Shown piece by piece: positions 1 to 6,493 of a DNA stretch of 9,825 nt (positions are counted from its first letter, which is position 1; each line of letters starts with the position of its first letter). Origin of the DNA: Bdellovibrionales bacterium. GTDB lineage: Bacteria; Bdellovibrionota; Bdellovibrionia; Bdellovibrionales; UBA1609. A program made the translations under genes and the position numbers. The notes under the pieces were generated by a model that worked only from the letters and a program-made list of their open reading frames with translations, searched no databases and had not been told where the DNA came from. The DNA lies in assembly GCA_026648125.1 (NCBI GenBank), contig JAPKGD010000032.1, forward strand, positions 1-9,825, in the 5' to 3' direction.

Positions 1-302
1 TTAGCATCTGGGCACCGGGTCTTGTAGAGTGTAGAAACGGAGGGCCCCTCATCACCGCCAATTCGAGTGGTTTTTGTCCGGACCGTATCGTCGGCGGGAA
101 ATTCCTGACCTTTCACATTATAAGTGGTTCCCTCCGGACGGGTCTGAGAAGTCACGCTGATAGAAACCGTGTCTTTACCGGAGGTACAAGTAAAGGCGCC
201 TTCGATGTAAGGACATTGGGCCGCGGCCTGAAACGGAATTAGGGACAGGATCCCAGTTAGTGTGATGTCCGCAAACCTTTGAAAAGTATGGTTTAAATTC
301 AT
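1..302 (-). CDS. Secreted protein of unknown function, 5' part only
   Basis: An open frame starts at the ATG complementary to 300-302 and runs to the left edge without a stop, giving about 100 residues. The first 28 or so form a Sec signal peptide: a short polar start, a hydrophobic stretch (ITLTGILSLIPF) and a probable signal peptidase I site after QAAA. The mature part begins QCPYIEGAF and has two early cysteines (CPY and TCTS) and a later one (KTRC), so disulfides in the periplasm are plausible. It is rich in Thr, Ser and Gly, as beta-rich small secreted proteins often are. The start is supported by AGGGAG (complement of 311-316), 8 bases upstream, and by a promoter at 330-358. I do not recognise the family. 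The in-frame reading at 1-3 is not a stop; the apparent tta there is in another frame. Confidence 0.72.
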   Translation of the reverse strand, partial: MNLNHTFQRFADITLTGILSLIPFQAAAQCPYIEGAFTCTSGKDTVSISVTSQTRPEGTTYNVKGQEFPADDTVRTKTTRIGGDEGPSVSTLYKTRCPDA

Positions 303-329
303 TCGACCGACTCCCTAGAGATGCGCCGC

Positions 330-358
330 ATTAAATGGTTGCGAGCCGTATAAGTCAA
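330..358 (-). promoter_or_regulatory. sigma70-like promoter of the leftward secreted-protein gene
   Basis: Read on the minus strand, TTGACT (complement of 353-358; 5 of 6 matches to TTGACA) is followed after 17 bases by TTTAAT (complement of 330-335; 5 of 6 matches to TATAAT). Transcription would start near 322, leaving a leader of about 20 bases that contains the AGGGAG ribosome-binding site. Spacing and position are both what a housekeeping promoter needs. Confidence 0.65.
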
Positions 359-515
359 ATAAAAAGCCCGTGAAATAAGTGAATGAGAAATGTCAGGTCT
401 CTCAACAAGCGTAGAGGGCATAGACATGGCCGTCTCATCTTGAGTCAATTTAAGCTCCAGATTTCAGGTAGTTACACCGTTTGTCCTGGCCGGGGCCTTG
501 CAGTTTCGGTGGAGT

Positions 516-522
516 GGAGGGG
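516..522 (+). promoter_or_regulatory. Ribosome-binding site that favours a GTG start at 530
   Basis: GGAGGGG at 516-522 lies 7 bases before GTG 530 but 16 bases before the in-frame ATG 539. It therefore supports the GTG and argues against the much longer reading from 383, which has no such site. Confidence 0.5.
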
Positions 523-529
523 TAGGTTT

Positions 530-1228
530 GTGAAATCCATGCCAAATCAAAATCGAACCAATGGAGCTAAGGCCCGTTCAGCTCGTCAGAGCAAGAGTGA
601 GTCAAGTCTCAAGCAGGCCGCTCAGGCTGCCCTCGCGCTCTTTTTGATTGGACTGGGTTGGACAGTTTGGGACAGCGACGAAAGTGGGCGGACCGAGCTT
701 GCCTCGGTGTCACGAGCCATCTCTGAGCAAGAAGTCTATTCCCCTGAGACTCTCGAGAGAATCAATCGGCACATGCAATTTACCGAGGCCAAGACACAGC
801 TGCGGTCCTGGGCCGTAGAAATTGAAAACTTCGAATTGGGAACAAGTCTCAAGCCTGGTGATTTGGGCACCTCGACGTCGCCGTACACTTACTCACCCAC
901 CCACGACTTTGACAGCGAGAATTTTCCAGAGAGGGTTTATCGAGATGCAAACCCAGGGGCTGGGCGCTACGACGACCCTGTATTGCCAACTGATCGAATC
1001 ACTTCAATGGTGGAGCAAGATCAATGGCTCAACAAGTATCAGGGCGAACAACGTAAAGCTTTTGTAGAAGCAGTAAAAGAAAACGCCCGTGCCGCTGGCT
1101 TCGAACTTGAAATTAACGACCAGCTTCAGGTGGTAAAAATCATAGATCGCCGTCCTAACTCGGCGGGTGCTCGGTCGCCCAATACGAATGTGATTCTCAG
1201 CGATGCTCAGCCAAGTTCTGCTCGCTAA
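530..1228 (+). CDS. Unrecognised single-pass membrane protein
   Basis: The protein has 232 residues from GTG 530, or 229 from ATG 539 (MPNQNRTNG). A frame-open start at 383 would add about 50 basic residues with no homology-like features and no ribosome-binding site, so I reject it. A basic N-terminus (KARSARQSK) precedes one hydrophobic segment (about 30-47, AALALFLIGLGWTVW), which predicts a cytoplasmic N-terminus and a periplasmic body. The middle (ENFELG to YTYSPTHDFD) is Pro/Ser/Thr/Asp-rich and probably unstructured. The C-terminal part is a compact helix-strand unit: DQWLNKYQGEQRKAFVEAVKENARAAGFELEINDQLQVVKI. The tail after RRPNS is low complexity. I do not recognise the family. Its last 32 bases overlap the end of the convergent RadC-like gene. 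No terminator is visible between the two and no convincing promoter upstream. Confidence 0.7.
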   Translation: MKSMPNQNRTNGAKARSARQSKSESSLKQAAQAALALFLIGLGWTVWDSDESGRTELASVSRAISEQEVYSPETLERINRHMQFTEAKTQLRSWAVEIENFELGTSLKPGDLGTSTSPYTYSPTHDFDSENFPERVYRDANPGAGRYDDPVLPTDRITSMVEQDQWLNKYQGEQRKAFVEAVKENARAAGFELEINDQLQVVKIIDRRPNSAGARSPNTNVILSDAQPSSAR

Positions 1229-1604
1229 TCTTTATTAAACCTCTGTCTGCAAAACTCCAATAGCGCTTTTTGGTTATGATAAGGTGATCAACAAGCGCTA
1301 TCCCTAAAATATTTCCGACTTTAATAAGTCGCAGAGTGAGGTCTATATCGTCATTTGATGGCTGGTGGTCGCCGCTTGGGTGATTGTGAGCGATAATGAT
1401 CGAAGAAGCATTCCAGCGACAGGCAGAACGAAAGACATCCCTTGGAAAAACCGGACAGGCATCGACGGTGCCTCTAAAAACACACTCCTTTCCCATGAGA
1501 CGTTTGTTTGAATGAAGCGCAAGGATCCAAAACTCCTCGACCTCGAGTTGTCCAAGGTTTTGAAGCGTGAGGTATGCTTTTCGACTCGAGTTGATGATTT
1601 GCAT
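1197..1604 (-). CDS. Short stand-alone RadC-family (JAB/MPN metalloprotease-fold) protein
   Basis: The protein has 135 residues from the ATG complementary to 1602-1604. A TTG at 1622 would add six residues, but only the ATG has a purine-rich AGGTAGAGAG just upstream. The JAMM metal motif is intact: an early acidic pair (E23/E24 in EVEEFWILAL), H73 and H75 in HNHPSGD, S83 and D86 in PSNDD. The C-terminal VDHLIITKKRYWSFADRGLI is also typical of RadC proteins. Full-length RadC (about 220 residues) carries an N-terminal helix-hairpin-helix (UPF0758) part, which is absent here. Despite the name, RadC proteins are not established DNA-repair enzymes, and the substrate is unknown. Short JAB-only forms are often found on mobile elements, but nothing mobile surrounds this one. 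It faces away from the lpoB-like operon and overlaps its convergent neighbour by 32 bases. Confidence 0.88.
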   Translation of the reverse strand: MQIINSSRKAYLTLQNLGQLEVEEFWILALHSNKRLMGKECVFRGTVDACPVFPRDVFRSACRWNASSIIIAHNHPSGDHQPSNDDIDLTLRLIKVGNILGIALVDHLIITKKRYWSFADRGLIKISEQNLAEHR

Positions 1605-1629
1605 TCTCTCTACCTGATGCAAATCGCTG

Positions 1630-1642
1630 CACTGTTACAGTG
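1630..1642. promoter_or_regulatory. Perfect 13-base palindrome upstream of the RadC-like gene (possible operator)
   Basis: CACTGT-T-ACAGTG reads the same on both strands around one central base. It lies 26-38 bases upstream of the RadC-like ATG, where a repressor could block transcription or early elongation. No regulator can be assigned. Confidence 0.35.
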
Positions 1643-1687
1643 TCGAACATAACGAACAGATTTCACTTCAAAGTCGATATATTTCCG

Positions 1688-1699
1688 ATGACCGGTCAT
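1688..1699. promoter_or_regulatory. Perfect 12-base palindrome ATGACCGGTCAT (possible operator)
   Basis: ATGACCGGTCAT is fully self-complementary. It lies 19 bases upstream of the proposed -35 box of the lpoB-like operon, inside the 170-base divergent region, so one bound protein could act on both directions. The binding protein is unknown. Confidence 0.35.
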
Positions 1700-1717
1700 G
1701 GTGCCTCGGGTCACACC

Positions 1718-1745
1718 TTGATGAGAATAAAAGGACCACTAGAAT
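1718..1745 (+). promoter_or_regulatory. sigma70-like promoter of the lpoB-like operon
   Basis: TTGATG (1718-1723; 4 of 6 matches) and TAGAAT (1740-1745; 5 of 6 matches) are 16 bases apart. Transcription would start near 1752, just before the AGGAGG ribosome-binding site at 1758-1763, so the leader would be about 20 bases. Confidence 0.45.
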
Positions 1746-1773
1746 CAAATTCCTCACAGGAGGCAGCCTGAAT

Positions 1774-2370
1774 ATGAAAAATTGGCTTTGCATTACCGTA
1801 TTGTTGGCAGGGGTCATTAGCGGATGTGGACCTAAGGCATTTGTTAAGGGCCAGTACGACGACGACGTCGAAAGAACCAATTTGTTAACGGACAAGTGGT
1901 CCGAAACTGATATGCAGCAAGCGGTAAAGGACCTGGTTTCCAGTGCCATGGCCCACCCTGCGATCAGTTCCGCCAAGCGTCCGCCGGTACTGATGGTTAC
2001 TCGCTTACAAAATAAGACGAGTGAACACGTCGACACTCAAAGCATCACAGATATGATGACTGTGGAGCTTATGAAGTCTGGAAAAGTCAGCTTTGTCGAT
2101 AAAGCTGCTCGTGAAGACATTGCCGAAGAGTATGAATATCAAGACTCGGGCATGGTTTCCCGAGAAACTCAGAAAACCAAGGGCGGCCAAACTGGTGCTG
2201 ATTTTATCATGAACGGCCGGTTGGACTCGATCGTTCAAGAAGCTGGCAAAGACAAAACTGTCTATTACAAGCTGACGATGAATATGACCAATCTTAAGAG
2301 CGGTGTGATTGTGTGGACCGACCAAAAACAAATGCGCAAGCAATTCAAAAAGAAACGAGTCGGCGGCTGA
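1774..2370 (+). CDS. LpoB-like lipoprotein, penicillin-binding-protein activator family
   Basis: The protein has 198 residues. A lipoprotein signal peptide (MKNWLCITVLLAGVISGC) ends in the lipobox ISGC with the acylated cysteine at 18. Gly at +2 fits outer-membrane sorting. The mature part matches the LpoB/COG3417 family in its course: PVLMVTRLQNKTSEHVDTQSITDMMTVELMKSGKVSFVD, then GADFIMNGRLDSI, then YYKLTMNMTNLKSGVIVWTDQKQMRKQFKKK. In Enterobacteria, LpoB sits in the outer membrane and reaches through the cell wall to stimulate the synthase PBP1B; the same role here is inference, because distant family members are untested. The start is fixed by AGGAGG at 1758-1763, 10 bases upstream. It is the first gene of an operon with the COG3014-like gene, a pairing known from other Proteobacteria. 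The stop overlaps the likely start of that gene. Confidence 0.87.
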   Translation: MKNWLCITVLLAGVISGCGPKAFVKGQYDDDVERTNLLTDKWSETDMQQAVKDLVSSAMAHPAISSAKRPPVLMVTRLQNKTSEHVDTQSITDMMTVELMKSGKVSFVDKAAREDIAEEYEYQDSGMVSRETQKTKGGQTGADFIMNGRLDSIVQEAGKDKTVYYKLTMNMTNLKSGVIVWTDQKQMRKQFKKKRVGG

Positions 2371-3590
2371 ACCGCTTCGCGCTCTCTTTTCTCCTCGCTC
2401 AGGCCCTCCTTGTGTCGGCCTGTGCGAGTTACCAAACTGAGGTCCGAGAGACCTTCGATCTGATGCGCTCAGGGCGACCCGCCAAGGCCGCCGAAGCCAT
2501 AAAGCCCAAGGCCGAAAAGGAAAGTGATGACCAAATCGTTTACCTTTTTGAATATGGAACAGCTCTTCAACAGGCCAAGCAATACCAAGAGAGTAATCAA
2601 GCCTTCTTAAAGGCCGAAGATCTAACTGATATCAAAGATTATCATAGCATCTCACGGGTATCGGGGTCCGTATTGGTCAACGAGGGGATGGTCCAATACA
2701 AGGGCGAAGATTACGAAAAGGTTTATCTCAATGCGATGCTGGCCATTAATTTTCTCGCCCTTGGAGATCGGGAAGCGGCTCAGGTGGAAACTCGCAAGCT
2801 CAACGAAAAATTGTACAAGTACAAATTCGAAGCTAAGCGCGACTACAATCAAGATCCTTTTGCCTTCTATTTATCGGCAATGATTTGGGAGTCGAACCGT
2901 CAGTGGGACGACGCCTACATTGATTATAAAAAGGCATACGAACTTAAACCGGGGCTCCCCTACCTGAAGCAGGATTTGCTGCGGCTCGCTCGGCTATCAC
3001 AGCGCTACGATGACTTACGAAAATGGCGGCGAGAATTTCCTGACATCAAGCCAGAGGATTTAAAAGGTAAAGGTGAAGTTGTTTTGATACTTCAACAGGG
3101 GTGGGCGCCGAAAAAATATCCCCACCCCGAGTTCCCACGGATCCCTAAGCTTTTTCCAATTTACTCTTTTACCCAAGCGGCTGATCTCGTGGTTGATGAT
3201 CAGATTCGAGAAAGGTCACAAAAGATTACCAGCGTGGCTGACGTAGCCATAAAGACTTTGGACGATGCCTACTCAGGTCTTGTCGCTAAGCGAGCGGCAG
3301 GCTTAGTGACCAAGGCTGTGGTGTCAGATCAGTTGCGACAGAAGAACGAACTTTTAGGCCAGCTGGCTTGGATAGGGCTTAATATTGCCGATCGAGCGGA
3401 TTTGCGTCAGTGGACGACTTTGCCCGAGAGTTTTCAGGTGGCGAAGGTGAGCTTGAAGCCAGGAAAATATAAAATTCATGCAGAAGGCGTGAGTGATTCG
3501 GGTCAGCCTTCCGGTGAGCGTAGTGATGTCATTGAAATTGAAATTAAATCTGGTCAGACCGTCTTTATTCCGTGGCGAACTCTTAAATAA
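2367..3590 (+). CDS. COG3014-like TPR-type lipoprotein, partner of the LpoB-like gene
   Basis: From a CTG start at 2367 the protein has 407 residues and opens with a textbook lipoprotein signal (NRFALSFLLAQALLVSAC, cysteine 19, Ala at +2). The CTG overlaps the upstream TGA stop as CTGA. The only upstream alternative is GTG 2313 (425 residues), which would place 18 extra charged residues before the signal and also has a poor ribosome-binding site. The N-terminal half is helical and TPR-like: FDLMRSGRPAKAAEAI, YLFEYGTALQQAKQYQESNQAFLKAED, later AFYLSAMIWESNRQWDDAYIDYKKAYELKPG. After about residue 230 comes GKGEVVLILQQGWAPKKYPHPEFPRIPKLFPIYS, typical of COG3014, then a beta-rich C-terminus (VSLKPGKYKIHAEGV, GQTVFIPWRTLK). 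The molecular role is unknown; its place next to lpoB suggests cell-wall or envelope work. A terminator follows. Confidence 0.8.
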   Translation: MNRFALSFLLAQALLVSACASYQTEVRETFDLMRSGRPAKAAEAIKPKAEKESDDQIVYLFEYGTALQQAKQYQESNQAFLKAEDLTDIKDYHSISRVSGSVLVNEGMVQYKGEDYEKVYLNAMLAINFLALGDREAAQVETRKLNEKLYKYKFEAKRDYNQDPFAFYLSAMIWESNRQWDDAYIDYKKAYELKPGLPYLKQDLLRLARLSQRYDDLRKWRREFPDIKPEDLKGKGEVVLILQQGWAPKKYPHPEFPRIPKLFPIYSFTQAADLVVDDQIRERSQKITSVADVAIKTLDDAYSGLVAKRAAGLVTKAVVSDQLRQKNELLGQLAWIGLNIADRADLRQWTTLPESFQVAKVSLKPGKYKIHAEGVSDSGQPSGERSDVIEIEIKSGQTVFIPWRTLK

Positions 3591-3607
3591 TTTTTGCTCT
3601 AAAAATC

Positions 3608-3637
3608 AAAAACCCCCAGTGTTCACCGAGGGTTTTT
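3608..3637. terminator. Hairpin terminator between convergent genes, usable from both sides
   Basis: AAAAACCC (3608-3615) pairs with GGGTTTTT (3630-3637) across a 14-base interior that can add one more C-G pair. On either strand the stem ends in a run of Ts. It lies 18 bases after the COG3014-like stop and 27 bases beyond the phaR-like stop, so it can end transcripts from both genes. Confidence 0.75.
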
Positions 3638-3664
3638 AAAAACATCCAGTTGGTTTGCGCCAAA

Positions 3665-4189
3665 CTAGTTGTTCAGGCTCTTATTGGAATTAGGAAGATC
3701 AGGTAGATCGTTGTTGTTCACTCCACGATTCTCAGCGGCTGAAGCCACAGCTGCATTCGCAGCAGTTGCAACGCGCTCTTCCAAAGTCTTTCGAACATCG
3801 TCGTGTGACGCACGAGCTTCAGCCTTCATTGCTTCGGCCTGGGCCTGTACACGCTCAGCGTAATCTTTCGGGAAAGCACCAAGCTTAGCAAGGTAGCTGG
3901 AAATACTTCCATTTCCATTTTGAATGATTTCACGCAGCGTAAAGAGTGGAGCGTAAGAAGAAGCCTTCTTCTCCGACTCAAAGATAATCTGCGTCAGCGT
4001 AGCTGCGGTGATGTCGTTCTTTGTCTTATTGTCGATCACCATCACGTCTTCGCTTGAGCGAATCATCTTAGCGATATCATCCAGCGTCACATAGCAGCTC
4101 TGCTGGGTATCGTAGAGCTTACGGTTCTGGTACCGCTTAATAATTTTAGTTTTCGCGTTCGGTTTAGTTGTCATCATTTCCTGGTTCAC
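3665..4189 (-). CDS. phaR: PhaR-type regulator with PHB/PHA accumulation DNA-binding domain
   Basis: The protein has 174 residues from the GTG complementary to 4187-4189. GGGAGG (complement of 4197-4202) stands 7 bases upstream of it. A longer reading from 4225 places that site inside the gene, and the two ATGs at residues 5-6 are too close to a site. Residues about 15-75 are the PHB_acc_N domain: IIKRYQNRKLYDTQQSCYVTLDDIAKMI, then VMVIDNKTKNDITAATLTQIIFESE. In PHA-storing bacteria, PhaR binds DNA and PHA and represses phasin and synthesis genes. The C-terminal half (AQAEAMKAEARASHDDVRKTLEERVATAANAAVAS) is a long Ala/Glu-rich helix, probably coiled coil, followed by a polar Asn-rich tail. No phaC, phaB or phasin gene is in this window, so the target is open. 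The gene is single and convergent to the lpoB-like operon. Confidence 0.88.
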   Translation of the reverse strand: MNQEMMTTKPNAKTKIIKRYQNRKLYDTQQSCYVTLDDIAKMIRSSEDVMVIDNKTKNDITAATLTQIIFESEKKASSYAPLFTLREIIQNGNGSISSYLAKLGAFPKDYAERVQAQAEAMKAEARASHDDVRKTLEERVATAANAAVASAAENRGVNNNDLPDLPNSNKSLNN

Positions 4190-4196
4190 CGAAAAG

Positions 4197-4202
4197 CCTC
4201 CC
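4197..4202 (-). promoter_or_regulatory. Ribosome-binding site that fixes the phaR-like GTG start
   Basis: On the minus strand GGGAGG is followed after 7 bases by GTG (complement of 4187-4189). This sets the start 12 codons inside the longest open frame. Confidence 0.6.
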
Positions 4203-4242
4203 TCTCGAAGTTTCAGCTCAAACACGGCGCATTGCAGCCGGG

Positions 4243-4272
4243 AACATAGTCACCCCCGCCACAGCTTGTCAA
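4243..4272 (-). promoter_or_regulatory. sigma70-like promoter of the phaR-like gene
   Basis: A perfect TTGACA (complement of 4267-4272) is followed after 18 bases by TATGTT (complement of 4243-4248; 4 of 6 matches). The start would be near 4236, with a leader of about 45 bases that ends in the GGGAGG site. It overlaps the longer frame that begins at 4225 only downstream, so it is compatible with the GTG 4189 start. Confidence 0.55.
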
Positions 4273-4627
4273 GGCCCCCTCCTTTGCATTTCTAAACAAT
4301 TTCAAGAACCTATTCGACGCTCTGCTCCGCTTATGAAAATTGACCAATTCAGAGTAAAAGATGGTTAATTCACCACCCCATAGAAATTTCATCAGAATGC
4401 GGCCAACCGTCCTCTCTGATAGAGAAAACCCCTTAAGTTTCAATTGGTTATCTAAGTGGCCAGAAGGGCGTAGTCGGTCCGGGGCCAGTTTTTCATTATT
4501 TCAGTCGAATTAAAACGTTTGTCTGGTCCAGATCTCGCTAAAGGCCTTTGAATCTGCGGTCTCCGAGTCAAGGGGGGCGCCAAATGTGCCGAAAAGAACT
4601 CTACCAGGAGAGGTAGGTCAGGGCACT
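4273..4627. other. Intergenic region between the phaR-like promoter and the TPR gene
   Basis: I see no convincing gene in this divergent spacer. The best rightward promoter-like pair is TTGACC near 4340 with TTAATT 19 bases on, which is weak. TCTCT-GAT-AGAGA (4413-4425) is a perfect 13-base inverted repeat and a possible operator. TGGCC near 4458 and GGCCA near 4486 could form a weak stem before a run of Ts. A 10-codon open frame lies at 4584-4616. Confidence 0.4.
4584..4616 (+). other. Possible 10-residue upstream open frame before the TPR gene
   Basis: ATG 4584 opens MCRKELYQER and stops at TAG 4614-4616, 11 bases before ATG 4628. AGGGGGG (4571-4577) lies 6 bases upstream of it and could serve as its ribosome-binding site. 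The same site could instead serve GTG 4586, which would extend the TPR protein by 14 residues. The two readings exclude each other in frame, and I cannot tell which, if either, is used. Confidence 0.2.
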
Positions 4628-6475
4628 ATGCCAGGTTTCAAGAGACTCATTCTTATCCCAATTGCTGCATTCATTACGGGTTGCACCTCTCTGGGAACGG
4701 GGCTTGGCCGTGTAAAAGACCCCAATTTGGCCAACCTCAACCCTGCTCCCTCCAAAATGTCCCCAGTGGTGGTCAGTGAAAATGGCGACCCTCAGCTCGA
4801 TCCGACCTACATGGCGAGTCAAGCGGACTACCATTACACGATGGGAGAGGCCATGAGCCTTGAGGGTCGAGGCGAAAAGGCGGTTGAGGAATTTAAGCTC
4901 ACGCTGATCTATGACCCAAACTCGGTCCTGGTGCGCTTGCGTCTGGCCGCAGAATATGTGCGCCTAGGAATGCTGACAGAGGCCATCGATGCTGCGGAGA
5001 CCGCTGTGGAGATGGATCCTAAGTCAGATGAAGCCCATCTCATGTTGGGTGGGCTCTACTCAACCCTTAAGATGTTTGATCAGGCTCTTATGCAGTATCG
5101 GGCCATTCTGAAGAATAACCCGACTCACGAGGAGGCCTCGGTTTACGTAGGGGCGATATTGGCCGAGCAGAAAAAGTATGACGAAGCCGTCAGCCACTTT
5201 ATGACCTTAGCAAAGGCAAGTTCGACCAAGGAACCTGAGCGCGCCTATTACTACATGGGCCGCATTCGCTTTGAGCAAGGCGGAGAGAACCACTTGAAAG
5301 AGGCCGAAAAGGCCTACACTCAGGCGCTCTCTAAAAAGCCCGACTACGTAGAAGCCGTGATGGCACTTGCGGGAGTTCTCAAAGAAATGGGGCGCGAATC
5401 TGCGGGACTTAAAATGCTCGAGTCGTTTCAGGAGAAATTCGGACCCGATCGAGAGGTGGCTCGTTACCTCAGCCGTATTTTTCTGGATAAGGAACAATAT
5501 GAAAAGGCCTATAGCCAGCTTGAGATCCTTGAAGGCTTCGAACGGGACAACCTCAACGTTCGAGTGCAACTTGCGCTAATTCTGATTGAGCAGAAGAAGT
5601 ACCAATCAGCAGTGATTCGACTTGAGGACATTCTCGCTCAGTCACCCGAGCTCGACAAAATTCGCTACTATCTTGGGGCTGTGTACGAAGAGATGAAAAA
5701 GCCAAAGCTGGCCATAGAGAATTACCTCAAAGTCCCTCCGGGAAGCAGTTATTTTGTAGATTCCACAATTCATGCGGCCCATCTCTTTAAAGCTCTCGAT
5801 CAGCCCAAAAGCTCAATGGACGTAATCACTAAAGCGATCGAGGTTCGGGACGATATCCCTCAGTTCTATGCTTATTATGCAACTCTGCTTGATGATGCGA
5901 AGCAATTCAGACAAGCCGTTAAAATGCTCAGCAAGGCCATCGAAAAATTTCCCGAACATGCACAGCTCCACTTTTTTCTCGGATCCATGCAAGACCGAAT
6001 TGGTGACTTTCGCGGTACAATCAATTCAATGAAGCGAGTTCTAGAAATTGACGAGGACCATGTACAGGCAATGAATTACCTCGCCTATACCTATGCGGAA
6101 CAAGATGTGGAGCTTGATCAAGCCGAAGATTTAGCTCGGCGAGCTTTGGCTCTTCAGCCAAAGGATGGTTACATTCTCGATACAGTGGGCTGGGTTCTAT
6201 TCAAAAAAGGTAATGTGGATGGAGCCATTCGCTACCTTGAGGCTGCTTATAAAGCCAAAAGTACAGAGGCGATTATCGCGGAACACCTTGCTGACGCGTA
6301 TTTCCGCCAACAGATGCTTCAAAAGGCACGAGCGATGTATGAGCAGGCGGCGCAGCTCGAAACCGACAGCGACAAAGTGAGTCGTATCAATGATAAACTT
6401 GCCGCCACTTTACGACAGATCGAAAATATCAAGCGCTTGCCCGCCTCACAGGGCAAAGCTGCCAACAATCCTTGA
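4628..6475 (+). CDS. Large TPR-repeat lipoprotein
   Basis: The protein has 615 residues from ATG 4628 (629 from GTG 4586). From 4628 the signal peptide is compact (MPGFKRLILIPIAAFITGC), with lipobox ITGC, cysteine 19 and Thr at +2, which fits an outer-membrane lipoprotein. AGGAGAGG (4606-4613) is a slightly distant ribosome-binding site. After a Pro/Ser-rich linker to about residue 55, the rest is a continuous array of roughly a dozen TPR units, for example EAIDAAETAVEMDPKSDEAHLMLGGLY, QALMQYRAILKNNPTHEEASVYVGAILAEQ, KAYTQALSKKPDYVEAVMALAGVL and LARRALALQPKDGYILDTVGWVLFKKG. Such arrays bind partner proteins, and no enzyme domain is visible. The next gene, 49 bases on, is a LolB-like lipoprotein in the same direction, so the two probably share a transcript and an envelope-assembly role. 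The partner is unknown. Confidence 0.88.
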   Translation: MPGFKRLILIPIAAFITGCTSLGTGLGRVKDPNLANLNPAPSKMSPVVVSENGDPQLDPTYMASQADYHYTMGEAMSLEGRGEKAVEEFKLTLIYDPNSVLVRLRLAAEYVRLGMLTEAIDAAETAVEMDPKSDEAHLMLGGLYSTLKMFDQALMQYRAILKNNPTHEEASVYVGAILAEQKKYDEAVSHFMTLAKASSTKEPERAYYYMGRIRFEQGGENHLKEAEKAYTQALSKKPDYVEAVMALAGVLKEMGRESAGLKMLESFQEKFGPDREVARYLSRIFLDKEQYEKAYSQLEILEGFERDNLNVRVQLALILIEQKKYQSAVIRLEDILAQSPELDKIRYYLGAVYEEMKKPKLAIENYLKVPPGSSYFVDSTIHAAHLFKALDQPKSSMDVITKAIEVRDDIPQFYAYYATLLDDAKQFRQAVKMLSKAIEKFPEHAQLHFFLGSMQDRIGDFRGTINSMKRVLEIDEDHVQAMNYLAYTYAEQDVELDQAEDLARRALALQPKDGYILDTVGWVLFKKGNVDGAIRYLEAAYKAKSTEAIIAEHLADAYFRQQMLQKARAMYEQAAQLETDSDKVSRINDKLAATLRQIENIKRLPASQGKAANNP

Positions 6476-6493
6476 TCACTGAGTTCGAATTCG

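Noticed and set aside
383..529. Long N-terminal extension of the membrane protein (ATG 383)
   Set aside because: It has no ribosome-binding site, the residues are unlike a protein N-terminus of known type, and GGAGGGG at 516-522 points to GTG 530.
1635..1645. LexA-like site (TTACN3GTAA, as recalled for Bdellovibrio) next to the RadC-like gene
   Set aside because: The second half reads GTCG, so only six of eight fixed positions match; the palindrome at 1630-1642 explains the same bases better.
4168..4368. 66-codon frame on the plus strand opposite the phaR start
   Set aside because: It lies antisense to the phaR 5' end and promoter, has no ribosome-binding site and no recognisable protein features.
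4213..4443. 76-codon frame on the minus strand upstream of phaR
   Set aside because: It starts with TTG, lacks a ribosome-binding site, spans the phaR promoter and overlaps the phaR leader; the protein resembles no family.
4457..4498. Terminator-like stem (TGGCC/GGCCA followed by GTTTTT) before the TPR gene
   Set aside because: The stem is only five pairs with a loop of more than 20 bases, and no upstream gene points this way.
5207..5569. 120-codon frame antisense to the TPR gene
   Set aside because: It is the mirror of strongly coding TPR repeats; its cysteine and phenylalanine-rich product looks like a shadow.
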